In this document: positions 32,671 to 40,702 of the stretch, piece after piece
Layout: every line of letters begins with the position of its first letter
How positions within the stretch are numbered: position 1 is the first letter of the stretch
Source of the DNA: Dyella subtropica
GTDB lineage: Bacteria > Pseudomonadota > Gammaproteobacteria > Xanthomonadales > Rhodanobacteraceae
Assembly (NCBI RefSeq): GCF_026283965.1
Contig: NZ_JAPDPD010000011.1
Location: forward strand, 115,466-179,465
Length of the DNA stretch: 64,000 nt
Reading direction: 5' to 3'
The notes under the pieces: generated by a model
Told to the model about the DNA's origin: nothing
The model's input: the letters and a program-made list of their open reading frames with translations, nothing else
The model's database searches: none
Program-made: the position numbers and the translations under genes

Positions 32671-32875
32671 TGCAGACTCCGGCCGATTTGAATGGGGGTG
32701 GGGTGGGTCGAAAATGGTAGCTCAGGCGGGTCGAAAGGTTTTGGCGCAGCGCATCACGCCCAGTGTCCGAGAGGTGCCGGTTTTTCCGGGGGAGATCGGA
32801 AATTGTCCGATTGCGCATGACCCCGGTGCTGCCTCAGAGTTGCGCCACATAAGTGGTAGGGGCAGCTCGGCGCAT

Positions 32876-33460
32876 ATGGATGTAAGAGGGTTTCTCGTGC
32901 TTCCGGCCGTGCTCGGAGGATGGGGCGTCTGGACGGCTTTGCGTCGCCGGCAGGGTTCGGCGTCATTATCGGACTCCGCCGTACCGATAACCATCGGGCT
33001 GGGCAGCTTGCAGCTGACCTTGTTGCACCGCCATGCGCCCGTGGCGTCTAACGCCTGGTGCCGCAACGCGTTGATGGCGGATGCCCGTTGTGTGGTGGAA
33101 CAGGGGGAGCTGCACGCGAAGGGTGCGCTGCTATCCGCGGTGGACCTGCAGGCATGGTGCGGCAAATTGCCCGCATTCCTGGCGGGTTGCCATACCGAGC
33201 TGCATTTATGCAGCGACGGCGATTGTGTGAGCCTTTACCTGCATCGCCCTTTGCGAGGTGACATGACCGCCGTCACCGTAGTCCTGGTAGACCCGCAAGC
33301 TTATGCCGTACAGGACAGGTTGAGCGCTGAATGCCGCGAACGGCATAGCCTGCTGTTCCTCGTAACGCACGGACAGCTCGAGCGCTTCGGTGCGCAAGTG
33401 GAGCAGGCGATGCGAGGCTTTCCGGTGTACCTGGGTCACGCTGCACACCAGCCAGCCTGA
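32876..33460 (+). CDS. Hypothetical protein of unknown function
   Basis: A 194-residue frame. The N-terminus (MDVRGFLVLPAVLGGWGVW) could be a membrane anchor. The rest mixes beta-prone hydrophobic strands (ITIGLGSLQLTLL) with five cysteines, and has no motif I recognise. Codon third-position GC is a little lower than in neighbours, but no long frame competes. The frame is open further upstream to 32714; I chose the ATG at 32876 because the preceding stretch looks non-coding, but no clear ribosome site decides it. Might be a recently acquired or fast-evolving gene. Confidence 0.5.
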   Translation: MDVRGFLVLPAVLGGWGVWTALRRRQGSASLSDSAVPITIGLGSLQLTLLHRHAPVASNAWCRNALMADARCVVEQGELHAKGALLSAVDLQAWCGKLPAFLAGCHTELHLCSDGDCVSLYLHRPLRGDMTAVTVVLVDPQAYAVQDRLSAECRERHSLLFLVTHGQLERFGAQVEQAMRGFPVYLGHAAHQPA

Positions 33461-33463
33461 GCG

Positions 33464-33622
33464 TTGTAGGAGCCCACCCTGTGGGCGAAACGGCCCGGGA
33501 GGGCCGCGCTTTTGCTCCCAATCCGGCGCAAACCGGCAGTCCGGCCGGCTTGTCATTCGGGCGATCCTTGGCCCTCGCCCTAAGGGCGGCTAACGCCGTG
33601 CAAACCGGGGGGCTCCTACCGC
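33464..33622. repeat. Inverted pair of dispersed repeats (GCCCAC variant)
   Basis: Begins TTGTAGGAGCCCACCCTGTG and ends with GGGGGCTCCTACCGC, the inverted partner. The region between has short GC-rich palindromes. It fills the gap between convergent genes. Confidence 0.75.
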
Positions 33623-33633
33623 AGGTTCCAGCT

Positions 33634-34077
33634 TTACTGCACCTTCGCCAGCTTGGCCTTCAGCTGCACGCCGGACATCAAAAAGCCGATGTGGCATTCG
33701 TACTTCTCGCCATCACGGTATTCGGTGTCGTTGTAGTCGCTGACGATATCCATCACCGCGTTGGCATCCGCTCTCTTGGCCATTTCCTGCAGGCTGATCA
33801 GAGCGGATTGCAGCACCCAGCTACAGGTTTCCTCGTCCTTCTTGCCAAAGGCATTGGTCTTTTTGCTGGTGTAAGCGTAGTCCTGGACCACATCCACTTT
33901 GCCGACCGGCTGTTTACCGGCCAGGTAGAATTTGACGCTGCCGTCGAGCTTGCCGTCCTTCTGCGCTTCGGCCACGACCTGCTCGAACGGCAAATGGACA
34001 ATGCGGTCGGCCGCCATGCTGGCGACGGGCGTAGCCAGCAGGAACAGGGTGCTGAGGGTGAGGTGTTTTGCTTTCAT
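33634..34077 (-). CDS. Small exported protein of unknown function
   Basis: A 147-residue protein with a typical signal peptide (cleavage after SMAA, about residue 23). The mature part has FEQVVAEAQKDGKLDGSVKFYLAG, a pair of cysteines (EETCSW and YECH) that may form a disulfide, and RADANAVMDIVSDYND. Relatives in Xanthomonadales are often called excinuclease subunits by transfer error; nothing here supports DNA repair. Likely periplasmic. It lies just downstream of the polyene operon end, with no overlap, and is probably separate. Confidence 0.7.
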   Translation of the reverse strand: MKAKHLTLSTLFLLATPVASMAADRIVHLPFEQVVAEAQKDGKLDGSVKFYLAGKQPVGKVDVVQDYAYTSKKTNAFGKKDEETCSWVLQSALISLQEMAKRADANAVMDIVSDYNDTEYRDGEKYECHIGFLMSGVQLKAKLAKVQ

Positions 34078-34190
34078 GCGGGGCGATCTCCTCGGGTCGG
34101 TGGCAACAGCGAGTGAAGAGTGGAGAGGAGTGAGAAACGAGAGAGTGCGCTACCACTCTCACTCATTCCTGTTCACTCGTATCTAGGCCC

Positions 34191-34919
34191 TCAGCACAAA
34201 CCGCCATTCACCGCCAACACCTGCCGTGTGATGTAACTGGCGTCGGAGCTGAGCAGAAACTGCACCGCAGCGGCCACTTCCTCCGGTGCGCCCATGCGCT
34301 GCATCGGAATCATGGCAAGGATCTCTTCGAGCGGCAGATCCTCGGCCAGTATGTCCGTGTCGATCAGGCCGGGGGCCACGCAATTGACGGTGATTTTGCG
34401 CTTGGCCAGCTCGATCGCAAGTGCCTTGGCCGCGCCGATCACGCCGGCTTTGGAGGCGCTGTAGTTCACCTGCCCACGGTTGCCGATCAGGCCGGACACC
34501 GACGTGATGCAGACGATGCGGCCCGGTGCGCGGCGACGGATCATCGGCATGATCAGCGGGTGCAGCACGTTGTAGAAGCCGTCCAGATTGGTGCGCAGCA
34601 CCTGGTCCCAGTCGTCGCCGGTCAGCGCCGGAAAGGCGCCATCGCGAGTGAGTCCGGCATTGCAGACCACGCCGTAGTAGGCGCCGTGTTCAGCGATATC
34701 CGCTTCCAGTGCAGCGGCGCAGGCGGCGCGGTCGGCGATGTCGAATTGCAGGATGCGTGCCTGCCGACCCAGCGCCTGGACGTTGGCTTGCACGGCTTCC
34801 GCCTCGTCACGACGGGAGCGGCAGTGCAGCACCAGGTCGTAGCCGGCGGTGGCCAGGCGCAGGGCGATAGCGCGGCCGATGCCGCGACTGGAGCCGGTGA
34901 CCAGGATGGTGTCGGTCAT
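34191..34919 (-). CDS. 3-ketoacyl-ACP reductase of the aryl-polyene operon (FabG/ApeQ-like)
   Basis: A 242-residue short-chain dehydrogenase. TGSSRGIGRAIA near residue 8 is the NADPH site; NAGL near 89, SVSG near 141 and YSASKAG near 154 give the Asn-Ser-Tyr-Lys tetrad. In aryl-polyene synthesis this enzyme reduces the 3-keto group after each extension. It is the last gene of the operon. Its ATG overlaps the stop of the dehydratase gene (ATGA). Confidence 0.9.
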   Translation of the reverse strand: MTDTILVTGSSRGIGRAIALRLATAGYDLVLHCRSRRDEAEAVQANVQALGRQARILQFDIADRAACAAALEADIAEHGAYYGVVCNAGLTRDGAFPALTGDDWDQVLRTNLDGFYNVLHPLIMPMIRRRAPGRIVCITSVSGLIGNRGQVNYSASKAGVIGAAKALAIELAKRKITVNCVAPGLIDTDILAEDLPLEEILAMIPMQRMGAPEEVAAAVQFLLSSDASYITRQVLAVNGGLC

Positions 34920-35380
34920 GTGGGTGTGTCCTGGGCAATAGAGGCGGCAAAGGTAGCTGCGTCCGGTGGGCTGAAGACAGTGAGTCGGGCTTCGGCGTGC
35001 ACGCCCGACGCGTCGATGCGACAAGCGAATACGCCCATGCCGTCTTCGTCGTGGAAGTGGCGCATGGCTTCGATGCGCAATTCGCTGCCGGTTGGAAATG
35101 TATCCGTATCGCACTGGTACTGACGCGAGCCGAGCAGGAAGCCAAGACGAATCGGTTCTCCAGCTGAGCGCGCGTGGCAACCGGCCCAGGCGGCGATGGT
35201 CTGCGCCATCAGCTCAATACCGGCCCATGCGGGCAAGCTGCCATCGTCGGACACGAAGGGATCGCCATCGCGCACGATACGCGTGCAAACGATGCGCTCC
35301 GCGTCGAATTCAACGACACGATCCAGCAGCACCATGTCGCCGGTATGCGGCAGCACATCCGCGATAGGCCACAGCGTCAT
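34916..35380 (-). CDS. Hotdog dehydratase with the catalytic Glu half-site (ApeP-like)
   Basis: A 154-residue hotdog-fold protein. LPHTGDMVLLDRVVEFD at the N-terminus and GIELMAQTIAAWAG near residue 53 align with FabZ/FabA. The Glu of the FabZ E-x-M-A-Q motif is present, but the loop that carries the catalytic His in FabZ (GHFP) is shortened and replaced by SDDGS. The other hotdog gene (38735-39097) has the opposite pattern. The two probably form a heterodimer like the known ApeI:ApeP pair, dehydrating 3-hydroxyacyl-ACP. Coupled by ATGA at both ends. Confidence 0.85.
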   Translation of the reverse strand: MTLWPIADVLPHTGDMVLLDRVVEFDAERIVCTRIVRDGDPFVSDDGSLPAWAGIELMAQTIAAWAGCHARSAGEPIRLGFLLGSRQYQCDTDTFPTGSELRIEAMRHFHDEDGMGVFACRIDASGVHAEARLTVFSPPDAATFAASIAQDTPT

Positions 35381-36567
35381 GTCGCATCTCCCAGCACCAG
35401 GCAGGTGTTGTTGCCGCCGAAAGCGAACGAATTGCTCATCAAACGGCGCGAACCGCCCGCAGGCAAATGGCTGCCCACCTGGGTGAAGACCAGCGCAGGC
35501 AAGGCGGGATCGGCTTCGCCGTCCCACACGTGCGGCGGCAGGCGGCGTTCGGCGCGCGAGTCGCGCAGGCTCAGCCAGCAGAATGCGGCTTCCAGTGCAC
35601 CCGCCGCACCCAGCGTATGACCGGTCATCGATTTGGTAGACGAGCAGGGCACGCCCTGTGCAAACACCGCGGCGACGGCCTGGCTTTCCATCGAATCGTT
35701 GTGCTCGGTCGCCGTGCCGTGCAGGTTGAGGTAGTCGATGTGCGCGGCATCCAGGCCGGCATCCTGCAACGCGTCGCGCATGGCTTGCTGCGCACCCAGA
35801 CCCTGCGGATCGGGCGAGGACATGTGATACGCATCGGAGCTGGCGCCACCGCCGAGCAGTTCCACCGGACCGGGTTCGCGCGTGATCAGAAACAGTGCCG
35901 CCGCCTCGCCGATATTTATGCCGCGACGGTTGCGCGAGAACGGCCGGCAGCGTGCGTCGTCCAATGCTTCCAGCGCGTGGAAACCGTTGGTCGGCAGGCC
36001 GGCGAGCGTGTCGGCGCCACCGCATAGCACGGCATCGCACACACCCATCCGCAGCAGACGTCGCGCACTCAGCAAGGCCCGTGCGCCGGAGGTGCAGGCG
36101 GTGGAGATGCCATAGCAAGGACCGGCAAGATCCAGCCACTCAGCGAGGAATTCGGCGGGACCGCCCAACTCCTGGTGCGCGTAGCGATAGTCCGCCGGCC
36201 ACGCGCCATCGCGGCGAAAGCCGGCGATGCCTTGGCCTGCTTCGTCGATGCCCGTCGTGCTGGTGCCGATGATGACGCCGATGCGCTCGCTGCCATAGCG
36301 GGCGATGGCGGCGCGGATCGGTGCTTCGATCTCCTGCGCGGCAGCCAGCAGCAATCGGTTGTTGCGATTGTCGCGATGGCCGGCAAGCGCTTCCGGAATC
36401 GATGGCAAGTCCATGCGCACCGCGGCCAAAGGCAGGTCGCGCCCTGGCACCCAGCCCGCTTCCGGCCGAATGCCGCCATGGTCGCCAGCGAACAAGGCCT
36501 CGGCGACGGCAGCCTTGCCGGCTCCGAGCGCGCAGATCACACCTAGTTCGTTGAGATAGGTTTTCAT
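35377..36567 (-). CDS. 3-ketoacyl-ACP synthase of the aryl-polyene operon (1)
   Basis: A 396-residue condensing enzyme of the FabF/ApeR family. The Cys-His-His triad is complete: STACTSGA near residue 168, LHGTATEHND near 303 and TGHTLGAAGA near 335. SNSFAFGGNN near the C-terminus is the usual glycine-rich loop. It likely elongates or starts the polyene with malonyl-ACP. Its N-terminus (MKTYLNELGVICALG) is typical for the polyene branch. Coupled to the methyltransferase upstream and to the dehydratase downstream through ATGA overlaps. Confidence 0.9.
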   Translation of the reverse strand: MKTYLNELGVICALGAGKAAVAEALFAGDHGGIRPEAGWVPGRDLPLAAVRMDLPSIPEALAGHRDNRNNRLLLAAAQEIEAPIRAAIARYGSERIGVIIGTSTTGIDEAGQGIAGFRRDGAWPADYRYAHQELGGPAEFLAEWLDLAGPCYGISTACTSGARALLSARRLLRMGVCDAVLCGGADTLAGLPTNGFHALEALDDARCRPFSRNRRGINIGEAAALFLITREPGPVELLGGGASSDAYHMSSPDPQGLGAQQAMRDALQDAGLDAAHIDYLNLHGTATEHNDSMESQAVAAVFAQGVPCSSTKSMTGHTLGAAGALEAAFCWLSLRDSRAERRLPPHVWDGEADPALPALVFTQVGSHLPAGGSRRLMSNSFAFGGNNTCLVLGDAT

Positions 36568-37286
36568 GTGCTCACAAGCGGCTTACGCGCCGCGACGTTG
36601 ACCAGGGTTTCCTCGCGCTGCCCGGGCGGCGGCGGAGCGCGCAGACCCCAGCGTTCCAGCAGGCCGAAATCGCGCGAGCGGCTCCACCACAGATAGGGCA
36701 GGGAGACGTGGCGGGTTTCAAACTCGAAACCCTGGCCACGCAACATGGCGAGGTACTCTTCGGCGCTCTTCTGCACGTCCATCGGATGACGGAAGAACCA
36801 GCGAATCACCCAGGTATCGATATAAGCCTTGGTCGATTCGGCGAATAGCAGCAGGCCACCCGGTTTCAACACGCGCCAGAACTCGGCCAGCGCACGTTCC
36901 TGTTCCACCAGGTGATGGAAGGTCTGGTGACAGAACACGATGTCGACGCTGGCATCGGGCAGATCGATCTGCGCGCAGTCGCCGATCATCAGCTCGGCGT
37001 CGATGCCTTCGCGCTGCGCTTCAGTGCGCGACAGTTCCACGCTGTGCGGGTCGGCGTCGAGGCCGATCAGGCGATCGAACCGAAACGCTTCGCGCAGCAG
37101 ACGGAACGATTTGCCCTGGCCACAACCCACATCCAGCAACACGCCGCCCTGCGGCTGCGGCTCGCCGATCAGGCGCTTGAGATCATTGATTGCCACACGC
37201 AACACATGGTGCTGCCAAGTATGCGTGCGCAGAAACTGAAAGCCGATGCGTGTCTCTTCCACATAGGTAGGGCTGGCGTAGTTCAT
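36564..37286 (-). CDS. SAM-dependent class I methyltransferase
   Basis: A 240-residue methyltransferase. LLDVGCGQGKSFRLL near residue 52 is the SAM motif I, followed by GLDADPHS (motif II), and FCHQTFHHL plus LKPGGLLLFAEST downstream. Aryl-polyene clusters carry such an enzyme that may methylate the aryl head or the carboxyl end; the target here is unknown. The start at 37286 overlaps the thioesterase stop (ATGA), and the stop overlaps the ketosynthase start. Confidence 0.88.
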   Translation of the reverse strand: MNYASPTYVEETRIGFQFLRTHTWQHHVLRVAINDLKRLIGEPQPQGGVLLDVGCGQGKSFRLLREAFRFDRLIGLDADPHSVELSRTEAQREGIDAELMIGDCAQIDLPDASVDIVFCHQTFHHLVEQERALAEFWRVLKPGGLLLFAESTKAYIDTWVIRWFFRHPMDVQKSAEEYLAMLRGQGFEFETRHVSLPYLWWSRSRDFGLLERWGLRAPPPPGQREETLVNVAARKPLVST

Positions 37287-37780
37287 GGGCAAACAGTCAT
37301 CGGTGATGGGTCATCGGCGGAGGCGGACGGCGCAAGTAAGTGATGGGTGGCGGCAAGACGCGCCAGCCGTTGTTCTACGACGTCGGTGAACACGCGTGGC
37401 GAAAGCAGTTGCAGCTCGCCAGCGGTCGTCACGGCGACTTGCACGGTGCTGGCGCGCGTCAAGCGCTCGCCGGTCTCCGTGTCGCGGATCAGGTAATGAA
37501 CCTTGAGCCGGTTGTGCCATTCGACCAGTTCCGCGCGCACGGTCAACCGCTGACCGAAACGCGCTGCGCGTACATAGCGCAGCTGGAGATCGATTACCGG
37601 CCATACGTAGCCGGCCGCTTTCATCTGTGTGTAGTCGTGGCCGATGTCGTCGAGCAGCGCACAACGCGCGATCTCCAGATACTTCACGTAATGCCCGTGC
37701 CAGACCACGTCCATCGAATCCACATCGAAGAACGGCACCAGCACATCCGTGTCGACGCTCAGTACACCTTTAGCGCGCAT
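37283..37780 (-). CDS. Acyl-CoA/ACP thioesterase, 4HBT hotdog type (ApeK-like)
   Basis: A 165-residue hotdog thioesterase of the 4-hydroxybenzoyl-CoA thioesterase/YbgC kind. PFFDVDSMDVVWHGHYVKYLE near residue 14 holds the catalytic Asp and the substrate-cap sequence. Family enzymes hydrolyse acyl-CoA or acyl-ACP. In this operon it may release stalled chains or the finished polyene. The ATG at 37780 overlaps the end of the acyltransferase gene by 11 bases. Confidence 0.87.
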   Translation of the reverse strand: MRAKGVLSVDTDVLVPFFDVDSMDVVWHGHYVKYLEIARCALLDDIGHDYTQMKAAGYVWPVIDLQLRYVRAARFGQRLTVRAELVEWHNRLKVHYLIRDTETGERLTRASTVQVAVTTAGELQLLSPRVFTDVVEQRLARLAATHHLLAPSASADDPSPMTVCP

Positions 37781-38738
37781 CGTGGGTCTCCGCGTTCGGT
37801 GCCTGCCAGTACGGATAGAAGTTGAACCACTGCTGGGGCGACTCCAGGCAGCGCTGAGCCAGCCGATCGGCGTAACGCTGTACCCAGCCCCGGATGGCCG
37901 CGTCGCGTTGCCCGCGTTCCCAGGCCGGCGTGTCGAGGAACGGTTCGAGGTGGATGCGATAGCGGCCATCGACCTTCAGGCAGCAGATCAGATTTACCGG
38001 GCAGCGCAGCAGCCCCGCCATCAACCAGGGGCCTTGCGGAAAGGGCGCGGCATGTCCCAGGAAATCGACGGTTACGCAGCGCCCGCCGTGCAACGGCACG
38101 CGATCACCGGCAATGGCCAGCCATTCGCCTCGGTCGATGCGTTGGGACAGGTCCATCATCAGCGCCGTGTCCAGCTCGCTGACCTGGATCAGGCGCATGC
38201 GGTGTTCACCGGCTTCGCCGAGCAGGCGATTGAAATGGCCGACATGATGGGTGTGCACCAGCACGTTGAGCGGTACCTGGTCGCCCAACTCGGCCATGGC
38301 GCGACAGACGTCCAGGTTGCCAAGGTGCGTACACACCAGAATCTGTCCGCGCCCGCTGTTCTGGCTTTGCAGCAACTGTTCGCGCACGCCGGAAGGATCG
38401 TGCAGTTCCACCTGCTCCAGGCGCAGTTTGCCGTTCCACACATCCAGCCGGTCGAGCAGACAGTCGGCGAAGGCCATGAACTGACCGAACACCGAGCGCA
38501 GTCGAGGGCGCAAAGCAGGGCGGCTGCTCCACTCAGCCAGACGTGTCTGGTACTGCTGCACGCTGTGGCGGGCGCGACGGCCGGAGACAAAGAAATACAG
38601 CACGATCAGATACAGCAACGGCGCCAGCGCGCGACGGCCGAGGCGGCGTGCCACCGTGGCGGTGAACTTCATGAGGATGAAGCTGCCACGCTCCTTCTGT
38701 ACCGCCCAGTGACGCTCTTGGACGAGAGGCTCGGTCAT
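37770..38738 (-). CDS. LpxL/HtrB-like lysophospholipid acyltransferase
   Basis: A 322-residue membrane-anchored acyltransferase with one N-terminal transmembrane segment (about residues 32-50) and the HtrB-like core. The HxxxxD motif reads HLGNLD near residue 134, with later AGDRVPL and FPQGPW segments. In aryl-polyene clusters similar domains, sometimes fused to a GT2 (ApeJ), attach the polyene to a lipid or sugar. Here the GT2 is a separate gene at 46951-47739. Coupled to the upstream dehydratase by ATGA. Confidence 0.86.
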   Translation of the reverse strand: MTEPLVQERHWAVQKERGSFILMKFTATVARRLGRRALAPLLYLIVLYFFVSGRRARHSVQQYQTRLAEWSSRPALRPRLRSVFGQFMAFADCLLDRLDVWNGKLRLEQVELHDPSGVREQLLQSQNSGRGQILVCTHLGNLDVCRAMAELGDQVPLNVLVHTHHVGHFNRLLGEAGEHRMRLIQVSELDTALMMDLSQRIDRGEWLAIAGDRVPLHGGRCVTVDFLGHAAPFPQGPWLMAGLLRCPVNLICCLKVDGRYRIHLEPFLDTPAWERGQRDAAIRGWVQRYADRLAQRCLESPQQWFNFYPYWQAPNAETHDAR

Positions 38739-39097
38739 GTCGCCTCCCAAACCAGACGGCCGGACGACACATCGGCACCATCTCGTTGATAGGTGAAGTG
38801 CAGCCTGTGGCGAGCGGCCTCGTACATAAGTGTGAGCTCGACACGGTCGCCCGGGCGGAGCAATTGCTGGAACTTCAGCATCTCCATCCGGCGGCAGTGC
38901 GTCGGCGTGCCCAAGCGCGGCGCCGCCAGCTCTAGCGCCCAGGCGACCTGCACCAGGCCGGGCAGCACGGGCAGCTGCGGGAAATGGCCTTCGAAATACT
39001 GGAGATCGAGCGGCAGCTGCAGCGATAGTGTGTGGCGGCCGTCTTGCTGGTGCTCGGCCAGCAAGACGGGATGCGTGGGAGACGGCGCGCTGCTCAT
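38735..39097 (-). CDS. Hotdog dehydratase with the catalytic His half-site (ApeI-like)
   Basis: A 120-residue FabZ-like protein. YFEGHFPQLPVLPGLVQV near residue 34 carries the FabZ catalytic His (GHFP), but where FabZ has the catalytic Glu (PGVLIxE) this protein has Ala. On its own it should be inactive or weak. The partner at 34916-35380 keeps the Glu but not the His. The start at 39097 is preferred because it overlaps the stop of the gene upstream (ATGA). Confidence 0.85.
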   Translation of the reverse strand: MSSAPSPTHPVLLAEHQQDGRHTLSLQLPLDLQYFEGHFPQLPVLPGLVQVAWALELAAPRLGTPTHCRRMEMLKFQQLLRPGDRVELTLMYEAARHRLHFTYQRDGADVSSGRLVWEAT

Positions 39098-39639
39098 GGC
39101 GCTATCCGCAACCGCTTGCGCAGCAGCCATTCGCCAGCGAACAGCACGCCCATGATGAAGTACGCGATCAGCCCGTTATAAAGCGTCCACCAGCTCAGCG
39201 GCGCCCACAGCGTGAGTGCGGTCGACATCAGACCGTTGAACACGAAGAAACACACCCACACCCAGGTGACCTTGCGCGTGTAAGGAATCGCTTCGGGCGG
39301 CAAGTTGGGTTCGCGCACGCGCGCGATGCGCTCCACCATGGTCGGCCCGTACTTGAGGCTGATGCCGAAGACGAACAGCAGCAGCGCGCTGATCAAAGTG
39401 GGATACCAGCGCAGCATGGCCGCTTCGCCGCTGAAGGCGAGCAGGGCGCAATAAGCCAGCGCGGCGCCCACCATCCAGCGCCCGCCGGGCTGCTTCAACA
39501 ACCCGGGCGCACGGATCAGCCAGATCGCGCCGAGGACCAGCGCGAACAACGGCGTGGACACATGCTCCATTCCGAAATAGACCAGGAACGGGTACAGCAG
39601 CCCGATGACCGGGAGAAGAAGTGTCGTTAGTTTGCGCAT
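39094..39639 (-). CDS. Polytopic membrane protein of aryl-polyene clusters (COG4648-like)
   Basis: A 181-residue integral membrane protein with about five hydrophobic segments (near residues 5-22, 28-45, 55-72, 78-96 and 125-170). Short charged loops include RKVTWVW. Proteins of this size and type recur in aryl-polyene clusters without an assigned function; a role in transferring or flipping the product is only a guess. It overlaps the ACP gene by 13 bases and its stop overlaps the dehydratase start. Confidence 0.75.
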   Translation of the reverse strand: MRKLTTLLLPVIGLLYPFLVYFGMEHVSTPLFALVLGAIWLIRAPGLLKQPGGRWMVGAALAYCALLAFSGEAAMLRWYPTLISALLLFVFGISLKYGPTMVERIARVREPNLPPEAIPYTRKVTWVWVCFFVFNGLMSTALTLWAPLSWWTLYNGLIAYFIMGVLFAGEWLLRKRLRIAP

Positions 39640-39896
39640 GCGGCCCGTTGTGCCTCGACGAACGCAGCCAGGCTCGCCACCGTGGCGAAATGCTGGCGAG
39701 CATCGCGCGAATCGGATGCGATCTGGATTTCGTAGCGCTTCTGCAGCGCCAGCGCGAGTTCCAGCGCATCCACCGAATCCAGTCCCAGGCCCTGGCCGAA
39801 CAGCGGCTGTTCGGGCGGAATATCGCTGGGCTTGAGGTCTTCCAGATTCAGCGTGTCAATGATGAGTTGTGCAATGTCCTGTTGCAGCGCGTTCAT
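39627..39896 (-). CDS. Acyl carrier protein 2 of the aryl-polyene operon
   Basis: An 89-residue carrier protein. GLGLDSVDALELALALQ near residue 40 contains the Ser that takes the phosphopantetheine arm. The acidic helix II and a length near 90 fit ACPs that carry growing chains. It starts with an ATG overlapping the acyltransferase stop. A second, different ACP opens the operon at 47753-48022, so one may serve the starter and the other the extender. Confidence 0.93.
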   Translation of the reverse strand: MNALQQDIAQLIIDTLNLEDLKPSDIPPEQPLFGQGLGLDSVDALELALALQKRYEIQIASDSRDARQHFATVASLAAFVEAQRAACAN

Positions 39897-40702
39897 GACG
39901 AAGCTAGTTCCTTGAGGTAGAGGTGATGCAAGTGCTCGTTGAGCCGGCGTGACGCTATCGGCATCGGTGCTTCGGCATTGAATGCCGCCGGATCGATATC
40001 CTGACCCACCCGCAGGCGTACGTGCATGCGACGGTCTGGAATGCTGTACCAGGGCTCGGCCTTGGTCAGGGTGGTGGGTTTCACCGAGATGAACACCGGC
40101 GTGACGACGCGCGCCCCACGCAGCGCGATGGCTGCCGCGCCGCGATGGAACACCGGCGCCTGGTTGGGCGTGGTGCGCGTGCCTTCCGGGAAGACGATCA
40201 GCGTCTGTCCTTCGCGCAGCACGTCGGCGGCCTGCTCCAGCATCTCCGGGCTGCCGTTGTTGCTGATGTATTCCGCCGTGCTGATCGGGCCGCGCATGCA
40301 GGGGTTTCGCCACAGCCCTTGCTTGACCACGCAATTGGCATCGCGGATCTGCGACACCAGGAACACCACGTCGATCAGCGAGGGGTGGTTGGCGATGATC
40401 ATCTGGCCGGGTTGACCCAGGCGTTCCGCACCGTCCACTTCGAACGTAAGCACACCGGTGCGATACATGAACTGCACATGCAGGTAGAACGCGCGGCTGA
40501 TCGCCGCACGCACGCGGCGGCGATGCTCCAGCCGGCCACCCGGGAGCATGGAGAGCAGCGGAAACACCAGCAGACGCAGCACGATGCCGCCGATGCCAAA
40601 CAGCAGAAAGCTCAGGCCGGTGGCCACCAGCCGCCAGAGATAAGCGTCGCCGCGACGCCGTTTCAGGGGAGCGGCTGCCAGATCCATCGACGCGTTTTCC
40701 AT
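39893..40702 (-). CDS. PlsC-like 1-acyl-glycerol-3-phosphate acyltransferase family protein
   Basis: A 269-residue PlsC-type acyltransferase. One or two N-terminal membrane segments (about residues 25-52) are followed by the NHPSLID motif near 103 (HxxxxD) and FPEGTRTTPN near 170. Such enzymes move acyl groups to glycerol or lipid acceptors; in this operon the acyl group may be the polyene. I chose the ATG at 40702 because CTGGAG lies five bases before it; it overlaps the preceding gene by 40 bases. Confidence 0.86.
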   Translation of the reverse strand: MENASMDLAAAPLKRRRGDAYLWRLVATGLSFLLFGIGGIVLRLLVFPLLSMLPGGRLEHRRRVRAAISRAFYLHVQFMYRTGVLTFEVDGAERLGQPGQMIIANHPSLIDVVFLVSQIRDANCVVKQGLWRNPCMRGPISTAEYISNNGSPEMLEQAADVLREGQTLIVFPEGTRTTPNQAPVFHRGAAAIALRGARVVTPVFISVKPTTLTKAEPWYSIPDRRMHVRLRVGQDIDPAAFNAEAPMPIASRRLNEHLHHLYLKELASS

